DNA of 64,000 bases from Planctomycetia bacterium (GTDB taxonomy: Bacteria > Planctomycetota > Planctomycetia > Pirellulales > PNKZ01): contig JAIOPP010000026.1 of the NCBI GenBank assembly GCA_021413845.1, forward strand, positions 124,001 through 188,000, in the 5' to 3' direction. The notes beneath the pieces were generated by a model. The model did no database searches and had not been told where the DNA came from. It saw only the letters and a list, made by a program, of their open reading frames with translations. Positions 32,688-44,894 of the stretch are shown in pieces (the stretch's first letter is position 1; each line of letters begins with the position of its first letter). The position numbers and the translations under genes were made by a program.

Positions 32688-33410
32688 TTAGGTTTCGTCG
32701 TCCTGGCGAATGTCGACCTTCAACGCACCGAGCAATTGCATAATTTGCTTTTCCTTGTGTTTGATGAAGGGAACGTTGTCGAGAATGATGGCCCGTTCGT
32801 TGGCCGGTTGCAAGATGAGACGACCGGAGTGCAGCAACATATACTCGAAGAGATCGTTGATCTCTTTGTCGATCCGCAGGTTCGGCGCGGCGCGGCGTTC
32901 GAGATTGCTCAAGAAGCCGTGGTGGTGCAAGATCTCGTTCGGCCGAACTTCCCAATAGTCGAAGCTGAACGTGAGAAACGCCATCGCAAAGATGCTGCCG
33001 ACGATCGCCGTGAACGACCAGTAGAATGTTGCATTCGCGAGCGGCCGGAATCGGGCCAGCAACTGCGTAATGGCCGGCAGCAACTCCGGCTTCAGCGTGA
33101 ACAGCAATACGAGCCCGAGTATCACGGCGGCGATGCAAAAGAACATCGTGAGCGAAGTCGTTCGGGGAAAGTCGAACGCCAGCACGACCAGATTCACCGC
33201 CAGCACGGCGAGAAAAACCGTGTTCAACAACACGACGATCTGATGATCTTTGTTCAGGGCGTGGTCTGAAAAGCTGAGATACAGCGCCGTGATGAACCCG
33301 AAGATCAGGCTGGGGTACAAGAAGATGATCTTCGGATAGGAAACCAAGATCACGCTCTCGACTTCGTCGTTCGGTTTCTTAAGGGGAGGAGTCGGCGAAG
33401 GCTGCGACAT
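32688..33410 (-). CDS. Membrane protein with PH-like C-terminal domain
   Basis: 240 residues with four predicted membrane helices (about 25-48, 58-80, 86-107, 128-152) and a C-terminal soluble domain: FDYWEVRPNEILHHHGFLSNLERRAAPNLRIDKEINDLFEYMLLHSGRLILQP, which looks like a bacterial PH (bPH2) domain. The N-terminus is proline-rich and cytosolic. It lies 53 bases before the RlmM-like gene on the same strand, so they may be co-transcribed. Function unknown. Confidence 0.7.
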   Translation of the reverse strand: MSQPSPTPPLKKPNDEVESVILVSYPKIIFLYPSLIFGFITALYLSFSDHALNKDHQIVVLLNTVFLAVLAVNLVVLAFDFPRTTSLTMFFCIAAVILGLVLLFTLKPELLPAITQLLARFRPLANATFYWSFTAIVGSIFAMAFLTFSFDYWEVRPNEILHHHGFLSNLERRAAPNLRIDKEINDLFEYMLLHSGRLILQPANERAIILDNVPFIKHKEKQIMQLLGALKVDIRQDDET

Positions 33411-33684
33411 AGGGTTCTCTCGGCCGGCGGAAGTTTCTCGGGTCGAACGAATCGCTCGCGCGATGGAGTGCGAGCGCGTTACTCAAACTACTCAAACTCA
33501 AAGCGTCATTCGTCGGCGGTGCCGAATTATTTCCGACATTATCACGGTTGGCGCTCGGAATGTCACGGGTTTGTCCGTCATTCAGGGGATCGGGCGGCGA
33601 ATAGACTCGGTGCGCGGCGTGTGTTAGGCTATTTTTCCTGTTTGACCGCTACGCATTCTCATGCCCCTCTGGAGCCTACCGATT

Positions 33685-34212
33685 ATGAAGAAGATCCTCT
33701 CGCTTGCGTTGGGTTTGATGTTGGCGAATCTCGCCATCGGAGCCGAAGCCGCTGACTTGAAGGCCGGCGATCCGGCTCCCGACTTCTCGCTCGTCGGCAG
33801 CGACGGCAAGACCTACAACCTCGCCGATTTCAAAGATAAGTCGGCCGTCGTCGTAGCTTGGTATCCGAAAGCATTCACCGGTGGTTGCACCGCCGAGTGC
33901 AAGAACATGAAGGCCGAAGGAGCTAAGATCCGCAACTTCAACGTCGCCTACTTCACCGCGAGCGTCGACGACGTGAAGAAGAATACCGATTTTGCGAATT
34001 CGCTCGATCTCGACTACCCGATCTTGAGCGATCCCTCGAAGAAGACCGCCACCGACTACGGAATTCTCAACGACAAGGGTTTCTCGAACCGCGTGACGTT
34101 CTACATCGGTGCCGACGGCAAGCTCCTCTACATCGACAAGGGTGTGAAGACGGGTTCCCACGGTGCCGACATCGCCGCCAAGCTTGCCGAACTCGGCGTG
34201 CCGAAGAAGTAA
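33685..34212 (+). CDS. Secreted peroxiredoxin (AhpC/TSA, BCP-like)
   Basis: 175 residues from the ATG at 33685 with a signal peptide (1-23, [18 protein letters not shown]). The thioredoxin-like fold has [22 protein letters not shown] and the active-site loop [13 protein letters not shown] with peroxidatic C68 and C72, the usual BCP spacing for an intramolecular disulfide. It reduces peroxides, here outside the cytoplasm. A strong bidirectional terminator follows. Confidence 0.88.
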   Translation: MKKILSLALGLMLANLAIGAEAADLKAGDPAPDFSLVGSDGKTYNLADFKDKSAVVVAWYPKAFTGGCTAECKNMKAEGAKIRNFNVAYFTASVDDVKKNTDFANSLDLDYPILSDPSKKTATDYGILNDKGFSNRVTFYIGADGKLLYIDKGVKTGSHGADIAAKLAELGVPKK

Positions 34213-34257
34213 GCCCGACGTCGAATTGCGCGACATCGGTTGTTTAATAAATCGTTT

Positions 34258-34289
34258 AACGGGCGTCGACTTTAAGTAGTCGACGCCCG

Positions 34290-34291
<2 letters not shown>
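34258..34291. terminator. Bidirectional terminator between peroxiredoxin and ligA
   Basis: A 14-bp perfect stem AACGGGCGTCGACT / AGTCGACGCCCGTT with a 6-base loop stands between the converging genes. Its right arm touches the ligA stop codon. T-rich flanks are short (GTTATTC on the plus side, GTTAAACG on the minus side). Confidence 0.75.
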
Positions 34292-36699
<2,408 letters not shown>

Positions 36700-36703
<4 letters not shown>

Positions 36704-37032
36704 GATTGCTTCTCCGTGGTCGTGGCTTTGAGGCGAGCGTCGGCGGCCACGGCGCGGCGTGTCCAATAACCGTCGGTCGCCATCGCCGCAAAGGAAAATA
36801 GAGCGAGAAACGCCAACTCACCGAGCAGGAGTTTCTCGCCGTCTCGTTCGAGAAACGACATCAGCGGGTGCGGTGGCTCGACAACGGTTCTCGCCGAGGT
36901 TACCTGTCGATCCGGCCTGAGCGAGCGCATCGCGAGCACGCCGTAGGCGCACGCCGAAATGCAAAACGCCGTGCCGGCGATCACAAGCAAAAGGTAAAAC
37001 GGATTGAACGGTTTTTTCGCAGCCATACTCAT
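36700..37032 (-). CDS. Small two-helix membrane protein
   Basis: 110 residues from the ATG at 37032 (or 37026). Two membrane helices are visible (FYLLLVIAGTAFCISACAYGVLAMR and KLLLGELAFLALFSFAAMATDGYW), with a proline-containing loop between. It overlaps the cupin start by four bases (ATGA). No family recognised. Confidence 0.7.
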
Positions 37033-37200
37033 CGAATTATACAAAGCTCGTTCGGAGCCGACGAGTGTCTCGCCGCGGCACGATTCCTTCGCCGGGCCTG
37101 ACGAACTTGTGCGATCCCGCGGCCCTGGTTTCACTCCCTAGTCGGGCTTATACTGAGGGATTACGATCGCGCGGATTTCGTCGATAGGGAGTTCTCTCGC

Positions 37201-40101
37201 TTGAGCCGGATGATTCAACTCCGCAAAGTCGAAGTGCACAACCTTAAGGGGATCGATCTCGATCTCCCGCGCGGAAAGCTCATCGTATTTTGCGGCTTGA
37301 GCGGCAGCGGCAAGAGCAGTCTCGCCTTCGACACGCTCTACGCCGAAGGACAGCGACGCTACATCGAAAGCTTTTCGGCCTACACGCGGCAATTTCTCGA
37401 ACGCTTGGAAAAACCGCAAGCGGAACGGATCGAAGGTCTCCCCCCTTCGATCGCCGTGGCGGCGAAGAACTCGAGCCGATCGACTCGCTCGACCGTCGGC
37501 ACGGTGACGGAAGCGAACGATTATTTGCGACTCTTGTTCGCGCGGATCGGCCGGCTCTTTTGTCACGGTTGCGGGCGGGAAGTCTTACGCGATAGTCCGC
37601 AAAGCGTGGCCGATGCCTTAGCGAAGCTTCCGGTCGGTCGGCGGTTCATGATCGCCGTGCCGCACGCACTCGAGGCCGACGAACAATTGCCGGAGCGGCT
37701 GGCGGCGATGCGCGAAGACGGTTTCGCGCGGCTTCTCTTGCGCGGGCGCATGGTCAACCTGAGCCAAGACTTTCAGCCGACCGCCGAGGATCTCTCGGAA
37801 AACTCGTTCGACGTCGTGATCGATCGTTTACGCACCGGCGAAGCGACCACGCAGCGCGTTCGCGACTCGCTCGAAACGGCCTTCGCCGCCGGCGATGGAA
37901 GATGCGTGCTCTACGTGGAGGAATCGCTCGCTACCGGCGCCGTGGACGACGCTGCTCCGCACATCGATGCTGCTACCGCTTTGGGTGGGCACTCTACTTT
38001 GGTCGACGGTGCCGCTTGGCGGCGAATCGGTTATGTGAATCGCTTAGCTTGCGAAGAATGCGGCATCACGTATCCCGAGCCTGAGCCGCGGCTGTTTAGT
38101 TTTAATAGCCCGCTTGGTGCTTGTCCGGAGTGCGAAGGGTTCGGCAACGTCATCGATATCGACATGGATCTCGTCGTTCCGGACGGGCAGAAGAGTTTGC
38201 GCGAAGGAGCCGTCGCGCCGTGGAATTCGCCGGCCTATGAGCATGAATTGAAAGAGCTTCTCGCGCTCGCGAAAGATTATCATCTGCCGGTCGACGTGCC
38301 GTTCAAGAAGCTCACGCCGGAGCAAATGCGGATCATCGTCGAAGGGGTGCCCGAGCGCAAGTTCGGCGGCTTGAAGGGGTTCTTCGCCTGGCTGGAGAAA
38401 AAGAAGTATAAGATGCACATTCGCGTCTTTCTCAGCCGCTGGCGAAGTTACCGCGAGTGCCCGAGTTGCCGCGGAGCAAGGCTTCGGCCCGACGCGCTGG
38501 CCTGGCGCATCGGCGGCGCGAACATCGCCGAGATTCTCGCGCGCAAGACCTCGGTCGCGGCGGCGTTTCTGCGCGAGTTGAAGCTGAGCGACTACGATGC
38601 GGCCGTCGGGCGAACCATGCTCGAGCAAGTGCAAACCCGTCTCGGTTATTTAGAGCAGGTCGGTCTCGGCTATCTCACGCTCGATCGCACGATTCGCACC
38701 TTGAGCGGCGGCGAAATGCAACGGGTCACGCTCACGTCGACGCTCGGCTCGGGCCTCGTCAACATGCTCTACGTGCTCGACGAACCTTCGGCCGGCCTCC
38801 ACCCGCAAGACACCGATCGCTTAGTCGAAGCGGTGAAGCGCTTGCGCGATCGGGGCAACTCGGTCGTCGTCGTCGAACACGAAGAGGGGATGATTCGAGC
38901 GGCCGATCAGGTTGTCGAGATCGGCCCCGGCGCCGGTCGCAACGGCGGCAAAGTCGTGTTTCAAGGGACGCCCGATGTGATGCAGGCGACGGTCGGCAAT
39001 ATGACCGGCGACTTCTTGGCCGGTCGGCGCGGCGCTTCCGTTCCTGCGCTGCGGCGTAAGCCCGAGCATGGCTGGGTTCGGCTCACGAACGCACACGGCA
39101 ACAATCTGAAGAACCTCACGGTCGAGTTTCCGCTCGGCGTGTTGTGTGTCGTGACCGGCGTGAGCGGTTCGGGCAAAAGCACGCTCGTGCAAGACACGCT
39201 CTACCCTGCTCTTTGCCGACGCATGCATATCGAAGCGGATCGGCCCGCTCCGTTCGACGACGTCTTAGGCGATGGTCAACTCGATGACGTCGTGTTGGTC
39301 GATCAAAGCCCGATCGGTCGTTCGCCTCGCTCGAATCCCGTCACTTATGTGAAGGCATTCGACGAGATTAGGGCCGTCTTCGCCGACACGCCCGAAGCGA
39401 AGACGCGCAACTACACGGCCGGCTATTTCAGCTTCAACGTGAGCGGCGGGCGTTGCGAAAGGTGTGAGGGAGACGGCTATCTCGAAGTCGACATGCAGTT
39501 CCTTGCCGACGTATTCATGAAGTGCCCGGAGTGCCGAGGAAAGCGTTACCGCAAAGAGATTCTCGACGTCACGTTTCGAAATGCGTCGATCGCCGATGTG
39601 CTGGAGATGACGATTCGCGAGGCGTTCACGTTCTTCCGCGGCAGCGCGAAGGTGCAAGCTCGGCTCAAGAAATTGATGGATGTCGGTCTCGACTATTTGC
39701 AGCTCGGCCAGCCTGCCAACACGCTCAGCGGCGGTGAGTCGCAGCGGTTGAAGCTCGCCGGCTACATGGCCGCGGCGCGCAAAGGGCGAGCGCTGTTTAT
39801 TCTCGACGAGCCGACCTCGGGTCTGCACTTCGCCGACGTCGTGCAGTTGATGGATTGCTTCGACGCGCTCTTGGCTGTCGGCCACTCGTTGATCGTCGTC
39901 GAGCACAACATGACGATCATCAAAGGGGCCGATTACATTATCGACCTCGGGCCCGGCGCGTCCGATGAAGGGGGCCGAATCGTGGCGAAGGGCTCGCCCG
40001 AGCATGTGGCGCGGGTGCCGGAATCGGCGACGGGGCGAGTGCTCGCGAAGATTTTGGCGAAGGAAGCGAAGGCGGCGGCCGAGCGAGAAAAATCGGCGTA
40101 G
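37201..40101 (+). CDS. uvrA: Excinuclease ABC subunit A
   Basis: 966 residues, starting with TTG at 37201 (GGGAG 9 bases before; an ATG at 37210 is the alternative). Two ABC ATPase halves: Walker A GLSGSGKSSLAFDTLYAEGQRRYIESFSAYTRQFL near residue 31, and GVSGSGKSTLVQDTLYPALCR near 656. Signature motifs LSGGEMQRV and LSGGESQRLKLA are present. Zinc-binding clusters CEECG...CPECEG and CERCEGDGYLEVDMQFLADVFMKCPECRGKRY are complete. It recognises bulky DNA damage and loads UvrB. Confidence 0.97.
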   Translation: MSRMIQLRKVEVHNLKGIDLDLPRGKLIVFCGLSGSGKSSLAFDTLYAEGQRRYIESFSAYTRQFLERLEKPQAERIEGLPPSIAVAAKNSSRSTRSTVGTVTEANDYLRLLFARIGRLFCHGCGREVLRDSPQSVADALAKLPVGRRFMIAVPHALEADEQLPERLAAMREDGFARLLLRGRMVNLSQDFQPTAEDLSENSFDVVIDRLRTGEATTQRVRDSLETAFAAGDGRCVLYVEESLATGAVDDAAPHIDAATALGGHSTLVDGAAWRRIGYVNRLACEECGITYPEPEPRLFSFNSPLGACPECEGFGNVIDIDMDLVVPDGQKSLREGAVAPWNSPAYEHELKELLALAKDYHLPVDVPFKKLTPEQMRIIVEGVPERKFGGLKGFFAWLEKKKYKMHIRVFLSRWRSYRECPSCRGARLRPDALAWRIGGANIAEILARKTSVAAAFLRELKLSDYDAAVGRTMLEQVQTRLGYLEQVGLGYLTLDRTIRTLSGGEMQRVTLTSTLGSGLVNMLYVLDEPSAGLHPQDTDRLVEAVKRLRDRGNSVVVVEHEEGMIRAADQVVEIGPGAGRNGGKVVFQGTPDVMQATVGNMTGDFLAGRRGASVPALRRKPEHGWVRLTNAHGNNLKNLTVEFPLGVLCVVTGVSGSGKSTLVQDTLYPALCRRMHIEADRPAPFDDVLGDGQLDDVVLVDQSPIGRSPRSNPVTYVKAFDEIRAVFADTPEAKTRNYTAGYFSFNVSGGRCERCEGDGYLEVDMQFLADVFMKCPECRGKRYRKEILDVTFRNASIADVLEMTIREAFTFFRGSAKVQARLKKLMDVGLDYLQLGQPANTLSGGESQRLKLAGYMAAARKGRALFILDEPTSGLHFADVVQLMDCFDALLAVGHSLIVVEHNMTIIKGADYIIDLGPGASDEGGRIVAKGSPEHVARVPESATGRVLAKILAKEAKAAAEREKSA

Positions 40102-40164
40102 CAACGAGTGAGATCGCCGTTTCCGGTCGGCAAATGGACCGTCGGCAAGAAAGTAGTGACAACG

Positions 40165-41106
40165 ATGCAGTTCGAGTGGACGGTCTTCTTCGGCGATGCG
40201 GGGGATGCGGAAGCGCGCGTGTATGTGCTTGCCGCGCCGATCGTTGCCGGCGATCCTTCGACCGTGGATCAAGCCGAGTTGCTTGCGGGTTTGAAGATCA
40301 CCGGCCGAGTCGAAGGCCCGAAATGCCGCTACTCGCACACGCTTCCGGCGCGAATTCCGGTGCAATTCCGCGGCATGAAAACAACCGACGGCAAGTCGCT
40401 GCTCGTCGGCGAGGCGATCGTGCCCGACCCGAATATGTGGACGCCGGAGTTGCCGTTTCTTTATCGCGCGACGGTTGAAGTGCGTCGCGGCGCGGAAGTG
40501 ATCGCCTCGTATGAGCAAGACTTCGGCATCCGCCCGCTCGGCGTCATCGGCAGACGGCTCGTCTATTGCGGAAAGACTTGGGTGCCGCGGGTGGTCAATC
40601 GCGATATCGTGAAGCCGGTGGTGCCGCTTGAAGAGTGGCGCGACGCGGCGACGGCAATGAGCGTCGTCGAGCCCGACGACGCTTTGTGTCGCGAGGCGAG
40701 CGAAATCGGTGTCGTGCTTATCGCCGGAGTGCGGCAAGGCCCCGGTCGCGATGCTTTAGCGACGGTTCGCCGATTGAGCCGGTATCCGGCAGTCGTTATC
40801 GCGCTGATCGAATCGGTGCTGCCGCTACCGCCCGAGTTTCGCTTGGCGGCGCGCAATACGCTGTTGGCAAGTTGGCAACCGAGCCCCCCTCCGGCCGAAG
40901 AGGCCGATGCGACCGATGTGTTTCTCGCAACGAAGTATTCGTTCGTGCGCATCGGCGATCTCGATACCGTCTGGGATTCCCTACGGCCGGTCTTCGCGTT
41001 CTCGCCGCTGCAGAATGCGCACTCGCTCGAAGAAGCCCGGGCTCGCTGCGACGAGTTGCAAGCCGATCTCGCCGGCAAGTGCCATCCGGCCGGGTACTTG
41101 GTATGA
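40165..41106 (+). CDS. Protein with glycoside-hydrolase-family-2-like sandwich, no visible active site
   Basis: 313 residues from the ATG at 40165 (start uncertain; 40108 is also possible). Residues 85-140 resemble the GH2 beta-sandwich to barrel junction: MWTPELPFLYRATVEV, then DFGIRPLGVIGRRLVYCGKTWVPRVVNRD, comparable to the LWSPExPxLY and FGFRxI...LNGKxVxLRGVNRH blocks of beta-galactosidases. The following barrel appears short and lacks the glutamate pair. It overlaps the ThiF-family gene by four bases, suggesting a joint function. Confidence 0.5.
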   Translation: MQFEWTVFFGDAGDAEARVYVLAAPIVAGDPSTVDQAELLAGLKITGRVEGPKCRYSHTLPARIPVQFRGMKTTDGKSLLVGEAIVPDPNMWTPELPFLYRATVEVRRGAEVIASYEQDFGIRPLGVIGRRLVYCGKTWVPRVVNRDIVKPVVPLEEWRDAATAMSVVEPDDALCREASEIGVVLIAGVRQGPGRDALATVRRLSRYPAVVIALIESVLPLPPEFRLAARNTLLASWQPSPPPAEEADATDVFLATKYSFVRIGDLDTVWDSLRPVFAFSPLQNAHSLEEARARCDELQADLAGKCHPAGYLV

Positions 41107-42149
41107 GCGAAGAACTTGATCCCGCATTCGCGCGCTACGCCCGCCAGATTCGCTACGCCCCGCTCGGCGAAGAGGCTCAGCAGCGGTTGCGCTCGAGTCG
41201 CGCGCTGGTCTGCGGCGTCGGAGCGCTCGGTTCGGTCATCGCCGATACGCTGGCCCGAGCCGGCGTCGGCAAGCTGCGGATCGTCGATCGAGACTTCGTT
41301 GAACTCAATAACTTGCAGCGGCAAATGTTGTTCGACGAGCGCGACGTCGCGGCGCATATACCGAAGGCGATCGCTGCGGCCGAAAAACTACGCGCTATCA
41401 ATTCCGAGGTCGATATCGAGCCGATCGTTGCCGATATCGATCCGTCGAATATCTTGCAACTCTGCGAAGGGGTCGATGTCATTCTCGACGGCACCGACAA
41501 CTTCGAGACCCGATTCTTGATGAACGATGCCGCGCTCAAGCTCGGCATCCCGTGGATCTACGGGGGCGCGATCGGTGCCGAAGGACGCACGATGACGATC
41601 TTGCCCGGCGAGACGCCGTGCCTTCGTTGCGTGATGGCCGAGCCGCCCCCTCCCGGCACATCGCCGACGTGTGATACGGCCGGCATCGTCGGGCCGATCA
41701 TTCACGTCGTCGGGGCGATTCAAGCGATGGAAGCGCTCAAGATTCTCTCCGGCCGACGGGAAGCAGTGCAACGTGGGCTGCTGGTGATCGATCTCTGGAA
41801 CAACACCACGCGCTCGATCGGGCTCGCGGCGTTCGCCGCAGCGGTCGATTGCGGCGGCTGCAAACGGCGCGACTTCCCTTGGCTCGACGCCGAGCAAGGA
41901 ACGCGCTCGGCCGTGCTGTGCGGTCGCAATGCCGTGCAGATCGGCAGCGCGCGGCAACAACCGGTCGCGCTCGAAGCGCTCGGCGAAAAACTGGCGACGG
42001 TCGGCAAGGTCGTGCGGAATCCGTTTCTGCTCCGGGCCGTGATCGACGGCTATGTGCTGACGGTGTTTCCCGACGGTCGGGCCATCATCGGCGGCACCGA
42101 CGACATCACCGAAGCGCGGTCCGTTTACGCAAGATACATCGGTGCTTAA
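41103..42149 (+). CDS. ThiF/MoeB-family adenylyltransferase (E1-like)
   Basis: 348 residues from the ATG at 41103, overlapping the previous stop (ATGA). The nucleotide-binding motif CGVGALGSVIADTLARAGVGKLRIVDRDFVELNNLQRQMLF is complete, with DGTDNFETRFLMND following. The zinc/catalytic region includes CLRCVMAEPPPPGTSPTCDTAGIVGP and the later CGGCKRRDF pair. The last ~90 residues form an extra domain that I do not recognise. The enzyme would adenylate the C-terminus of a ThiS- or MoaD-like sulfur carrier; that partner is not adjacent. Confidence 0.88.
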   Translation: MSEELDPAFARYARQIRYAPLGEEAQQRLRSSRALVCGVGALGSVIADTLARAGVGKLRIVDRDFVELNNLQRQMLFDERDVAAHIPKAIAAAEKLRAINSEVDIEPIVADIDPSNILQLCEGVDVILDGTDNFETRFLMNDAALKLGIPWIYGGAIGAEGRTMTILPGETPCLRCVMAEPPPPGTSPTCDTAGIVGPIIHVVGAIQAMEALKILSGRREAVQRGLLVIDLWNNTTRSIGLAAFAAAVDCGGCKRRDFPWLDAEQGTRSAVLCGRNAVQIGSARQQPVALEALGEKLATVGKVVRNPFLLRAVIDGYVLTVFPDGRAIIGGTDDITEARSVYARYIGA

Positions 42150-42352
42150 CGCCCACGACGAAAGCCACGGGGCCGAGTATGCGAGGCCGCCTGAAGCAGT
42201 CAACCGAATCTTCGGAAAAGCTCTAGCTAGCAATGTTCGGCGGCAATAACATAAGAAACTTAAGAAATTCATCCCGCTGACGAAACCGGCCGCGGAAACA
42301 TCGCATTTCCCGGCTGGCAACTCTTCCTCTCGCCCTCGTTACGAGTGTTTTC

Positions 42353-43360
42353 ATGACGCACGCTTCGACGTTCCGTCGCCTTCTGCTTGCCGCATGCGCG
42401 GCCATGACTATCGGTTGCAATAGGTCGAGCGACGACAAAGTGCGCGTCGCTTTCGTGACGAACAACCCACATGAGTTTTGGACGTATGCGGAACGAGGCT
42501 GCGAAAAAGGTGCGAAGGATTTCGGCGTCGAGGTTTTGTTTCGTCGTCCGCCGCAAGGGAGCCCGGCCGAGCAGCAAGAGATCGTCGAGAAGTTGGTGCT
42601 GATGGGAGTGAAGGGGATTGCGGTGAGTCCTTGCGATGCGAAAAATCAGACCGTGTTCTATGACAAGATCGCCGAGCAAATTCCGCTCGTAACGCAAGAC
42701 AGCGATCTTCCGGTCGGTAGCAAGCGCGTCTGCTATCTCGGCACCGATAATTACGGCGCAGGCAAAGCCGCCGGAAAAATGATCAAGGAAACGATGCCCG
42801 ATGGCGGCAAGGTCGTGGTCTTGGTCGGCAGCCTCGACGCGCAGAATGCGCAAGAGCGCCGGCAGGGAGTGCTCGATGAATTGGCGGACGCGAAAGATGC
42901 GCAAGGCCCGACGCTCGGCAAATACGAATTGGTGAATACCTACACCGACGACGGCAAGCAAGACGTCTGCAAAACGAAGGTCGACAACGTCCTCGTCAGC
43001 TACCTGAGCGATTCGAAAAACGATCCGGCACGGCTCTGCTTCGTCGGCCTGTGGGCCTACAATCCGCCGGCGGCGCTCGAAGCGGCCAAGTCGGCCGGGG
43101 TTGCCGGTAAGGTGAAGATCGTCGGCTTCGACGAGCATGAGCAGACACTTGCGGGCATTCAGTCCGGCGCAGTCCACGGCACCGTGGTGCAATCGCCGTT
43201 TGAGTTCGGCTACGAAGCAGCGCGTATTCTCGCCGGGCTCGCGAAGGGGGATAAGTCCGTGCTCCCGTCGGGCGGCGTTAAGTTCATTCCGCATCAAGTC
43301 GTGAAACAGCCGGACGTCGCGGCGTTTCAAGCCAAGCTGAAGCAACTGCTCGGGAAGTAG
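42353..43360 (+). CDS. Sugar ABC transporter substrate-binding lipoprotein (RbsB-like)
   Basis: 335 residues with a lipoprotein-type signal ending at C22 (AAMTIGC). The periplasmic-binding-protein type 1 fold is shown by VRVAFVTNNPHEFWTYAERGCEKGAKDFGVEV, the GIAVSPCDAKN strand, LGTDNYGAGKAAGKMI, and FVGLWAYNPPAALEAAKSAG. It captures a sugar and delivers it to the permease. First of a three-gene transporter operon. Confidence 0.9.
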   Translation: MTHASTFRRLLLAACAAMTIGCNRSSDDKVRVAFVTNNPHEFWTYAERGCEKGAKDFGVEVLFRRPPQGSPAEQQEIVEKLVLMGVKGIAVSPCDAKNQTVFYDKIAEQIPLVTQDSDLPVGSKRVCYLGTDNYGAGKAAGKMIKETMPDGGKVVVLVGSLDAQNAQERRQGVLDELADAKDAQGPTLGKYELVNTYTDDGKQDVCKTKVDNVLVSYLSDSKNDPARLCFVGLWAYNPPAALEAAKSAGVAGKVKIVGFDEHEQTLAGIQSGAVHGTVVQSPFEFGYEAARILAGLAKGDKSVLPSGGVKFIPHQVVKQPDVAAFQAKLKQLLGK

Positions 43361-43382
43361 AGCGAGCGCGGCGCAGCGCGGA

Positions 43383-44894
43383 GTGTCGAACTTGCTGGAA
43401 GCCAAGGCCATCGGTAAGCGTTTTCCCGGCGTGCATGCCCTCGACGGCGTGAGCCTCGCGGTTGCGCCGGGAGAGATCGTTTGCGTCGTCGGGGAAAACG
43501 GCGCCGGCAAATCGACGTTGATGAAAATCTTCGCCGGCGTGCAGATGCCCGACGAAGGAACACTCGCGCTGGATGGCCGCGAGGTCGAGTTGCGCTCGGT
43601 CGATGAAGCGCAGCGAGCCGGGATTGCGCTGATTCATCAAGAGCTGAATCTCGCGGAGACGCTCGACATCGCGAGCAATATCTTCCTCGGCCGCGAGCCT
43701 CGTTTCGGCGGCCCGTTGGGGTTGATCGGCTCGCGCATTTATCGCGACGCCGAAACGTATATGCGCCGGCTCGGGCTCGAATGCTCTTTGCGAACTCGCA
43801 CCTCGGATCTTTCGCTCGGGCAGCGGCAACTCGTCGAAATCGCACGGGCCCTGAGTCTGAAATCGCGCTACATCATCTTCGACGAACCGACCTCGAGCTT
43901 GACGGAGCGCGAATCGGCGCGGCTCTTCGAGATTGTCCGATCGCTCAAGAGTGAAGGGGTCGGAGTGCTCTACATCTCGCATCGGTTGAAGGAAGTGCAA
44001 GAGCTGGCCGACCGGGTTGTCGTGCTGCGCGATGGCCGCAACGCCGGAGAACTGCGCCGAGGCGAAGTCACGCATCAAGCGCTGGTCGAACGGATGGTCG
44101 GCCGCGAATTGAAGCAATTCTTTCATCGCTCGCAACATGCCGGCGGTAAGGGGAGCGAGCCGCTGGTCGAAGTGCGAAACATGCGTTGGCGAGCGGAACA
44201 GGAGCAAGGAATCTCGTTCGACATTCGGCCGGGTGAGATCCTCGGCCTAGCCGGCCTGATGGGGGCGGGACGAACGGAACTGGCTGAAACTCTGTTCGGT
44301 TTGCGTCGGCGCGTCGGCGGCGAGCTTAAAATCGGCGGCAAACCGATCGAAGCGCAGTCGCCGCAGGAGGCGATCGCCGCGGGAGTGTTTTTGGTGCCGG
44401 AAGATCGACGCCTGCAAGGGCTCGTGATCGATTTTCCGATTCGTGAGAACATCGGTTTACCTTCCCTCGCTCGATTGAGCCGGGTGGGGTTCGTCGATCG
44501 CAAGGCGGAGCGAACCCTGGCGGAGTCGATGCGCGAGAAGCTGGCGATCAGGACTTCGAGCGTCGATAAAGCGGTCGGGCTATTAAGCGGCGGCAATCAA
44601 CAGAAAGTCGTGCTTGCGAAATGGCTGGCGCGAGGGCCGAAGCTCTTGATCCTCGATGAGCCGACGCGCGGGGTCGATGTCGGCGCGAAGGCCGAGATCT
44701 ATGCGCTGATGGATCAACTCGCTGCGCAGGGCGTGGCGGTGTTGATGATTTCGAGTGATCTGGAAGAAATACTCGGCGTCAGCGATCGAGTCTTGGTGAT
44801 GCACGAAGAGCGGCTGGCGGGCGAGCTCGAACGCTCGAAGCTTTCGGAGCAAGCCGTCATGCACTTGGCTACCGGTAGAGAGGCTACGGGATGA
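43383..44894 (+). CDS. Sugar ABC transporter ATP-binding protein (RbsA-like, double ATPase)
   Basis: 503 residues starting with GTG at 43383. Two ABC domains: first with Walker A GENGAGKSTLMKI, signature LSLGQRQLVEIARAL and Walker B YIIFDEPTSSL; second with a degenerate Walker A (GLMGAGRTELAET, typical of RbsA), signature LSGGNQQKVVLAKWL and LLILDEPTRGVDVG. It powers uptake through the permease encoded next, overlapping it by four bases. Confidence 0.95.
   Translation: MSNLLEAKAIGKRFPGVHALDGVSLAVAPGEIVCVVGENGAGKSTLMKIFAGVQMPDEGTLALDGREVELRSVDEAQRAGIALIHQELNLAETLDIASNIFLGREPRFGGPLGLIGSRIYRDAETYMRRLGLECSLRTRTSDLSLGQRQLVEIARALSLKSRYIIFDEPTSSLTERESARLFEIVRSLKSEGVGVLYISHRLKEVQELADRVVVLRDGRNAGELRRGEVTHQALVERMVGRELKQFFHRSQHAGGKGSEPLVEVRNMRWRAEQEQGISFDIRPGEILGLAGLMGAGRTELAETLFGLRRRVGGELKIGGKPIEAQSPQEAIAAGVFLVPEDRRLQGLVIDFPIRENIGLPSLARLSRVGFVDRKAERTLAESMREKLAIRTSSVDKAVGLLSGGNQQKVVLAKWLARGPKLLILDEPTRGVDVGAKAEIYALMDQLAAQGVAVLMISSDLEEILGVSDRVLVMHEERLAGELERSKLSEQAVMHLATGREATG

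Noticed and set aside
39265-40737. A 490-codon minus-strand frame across uvrA
   Set aside because: Shadow of uvrA and the following gene, His/Arg-rich with no ribosome site.
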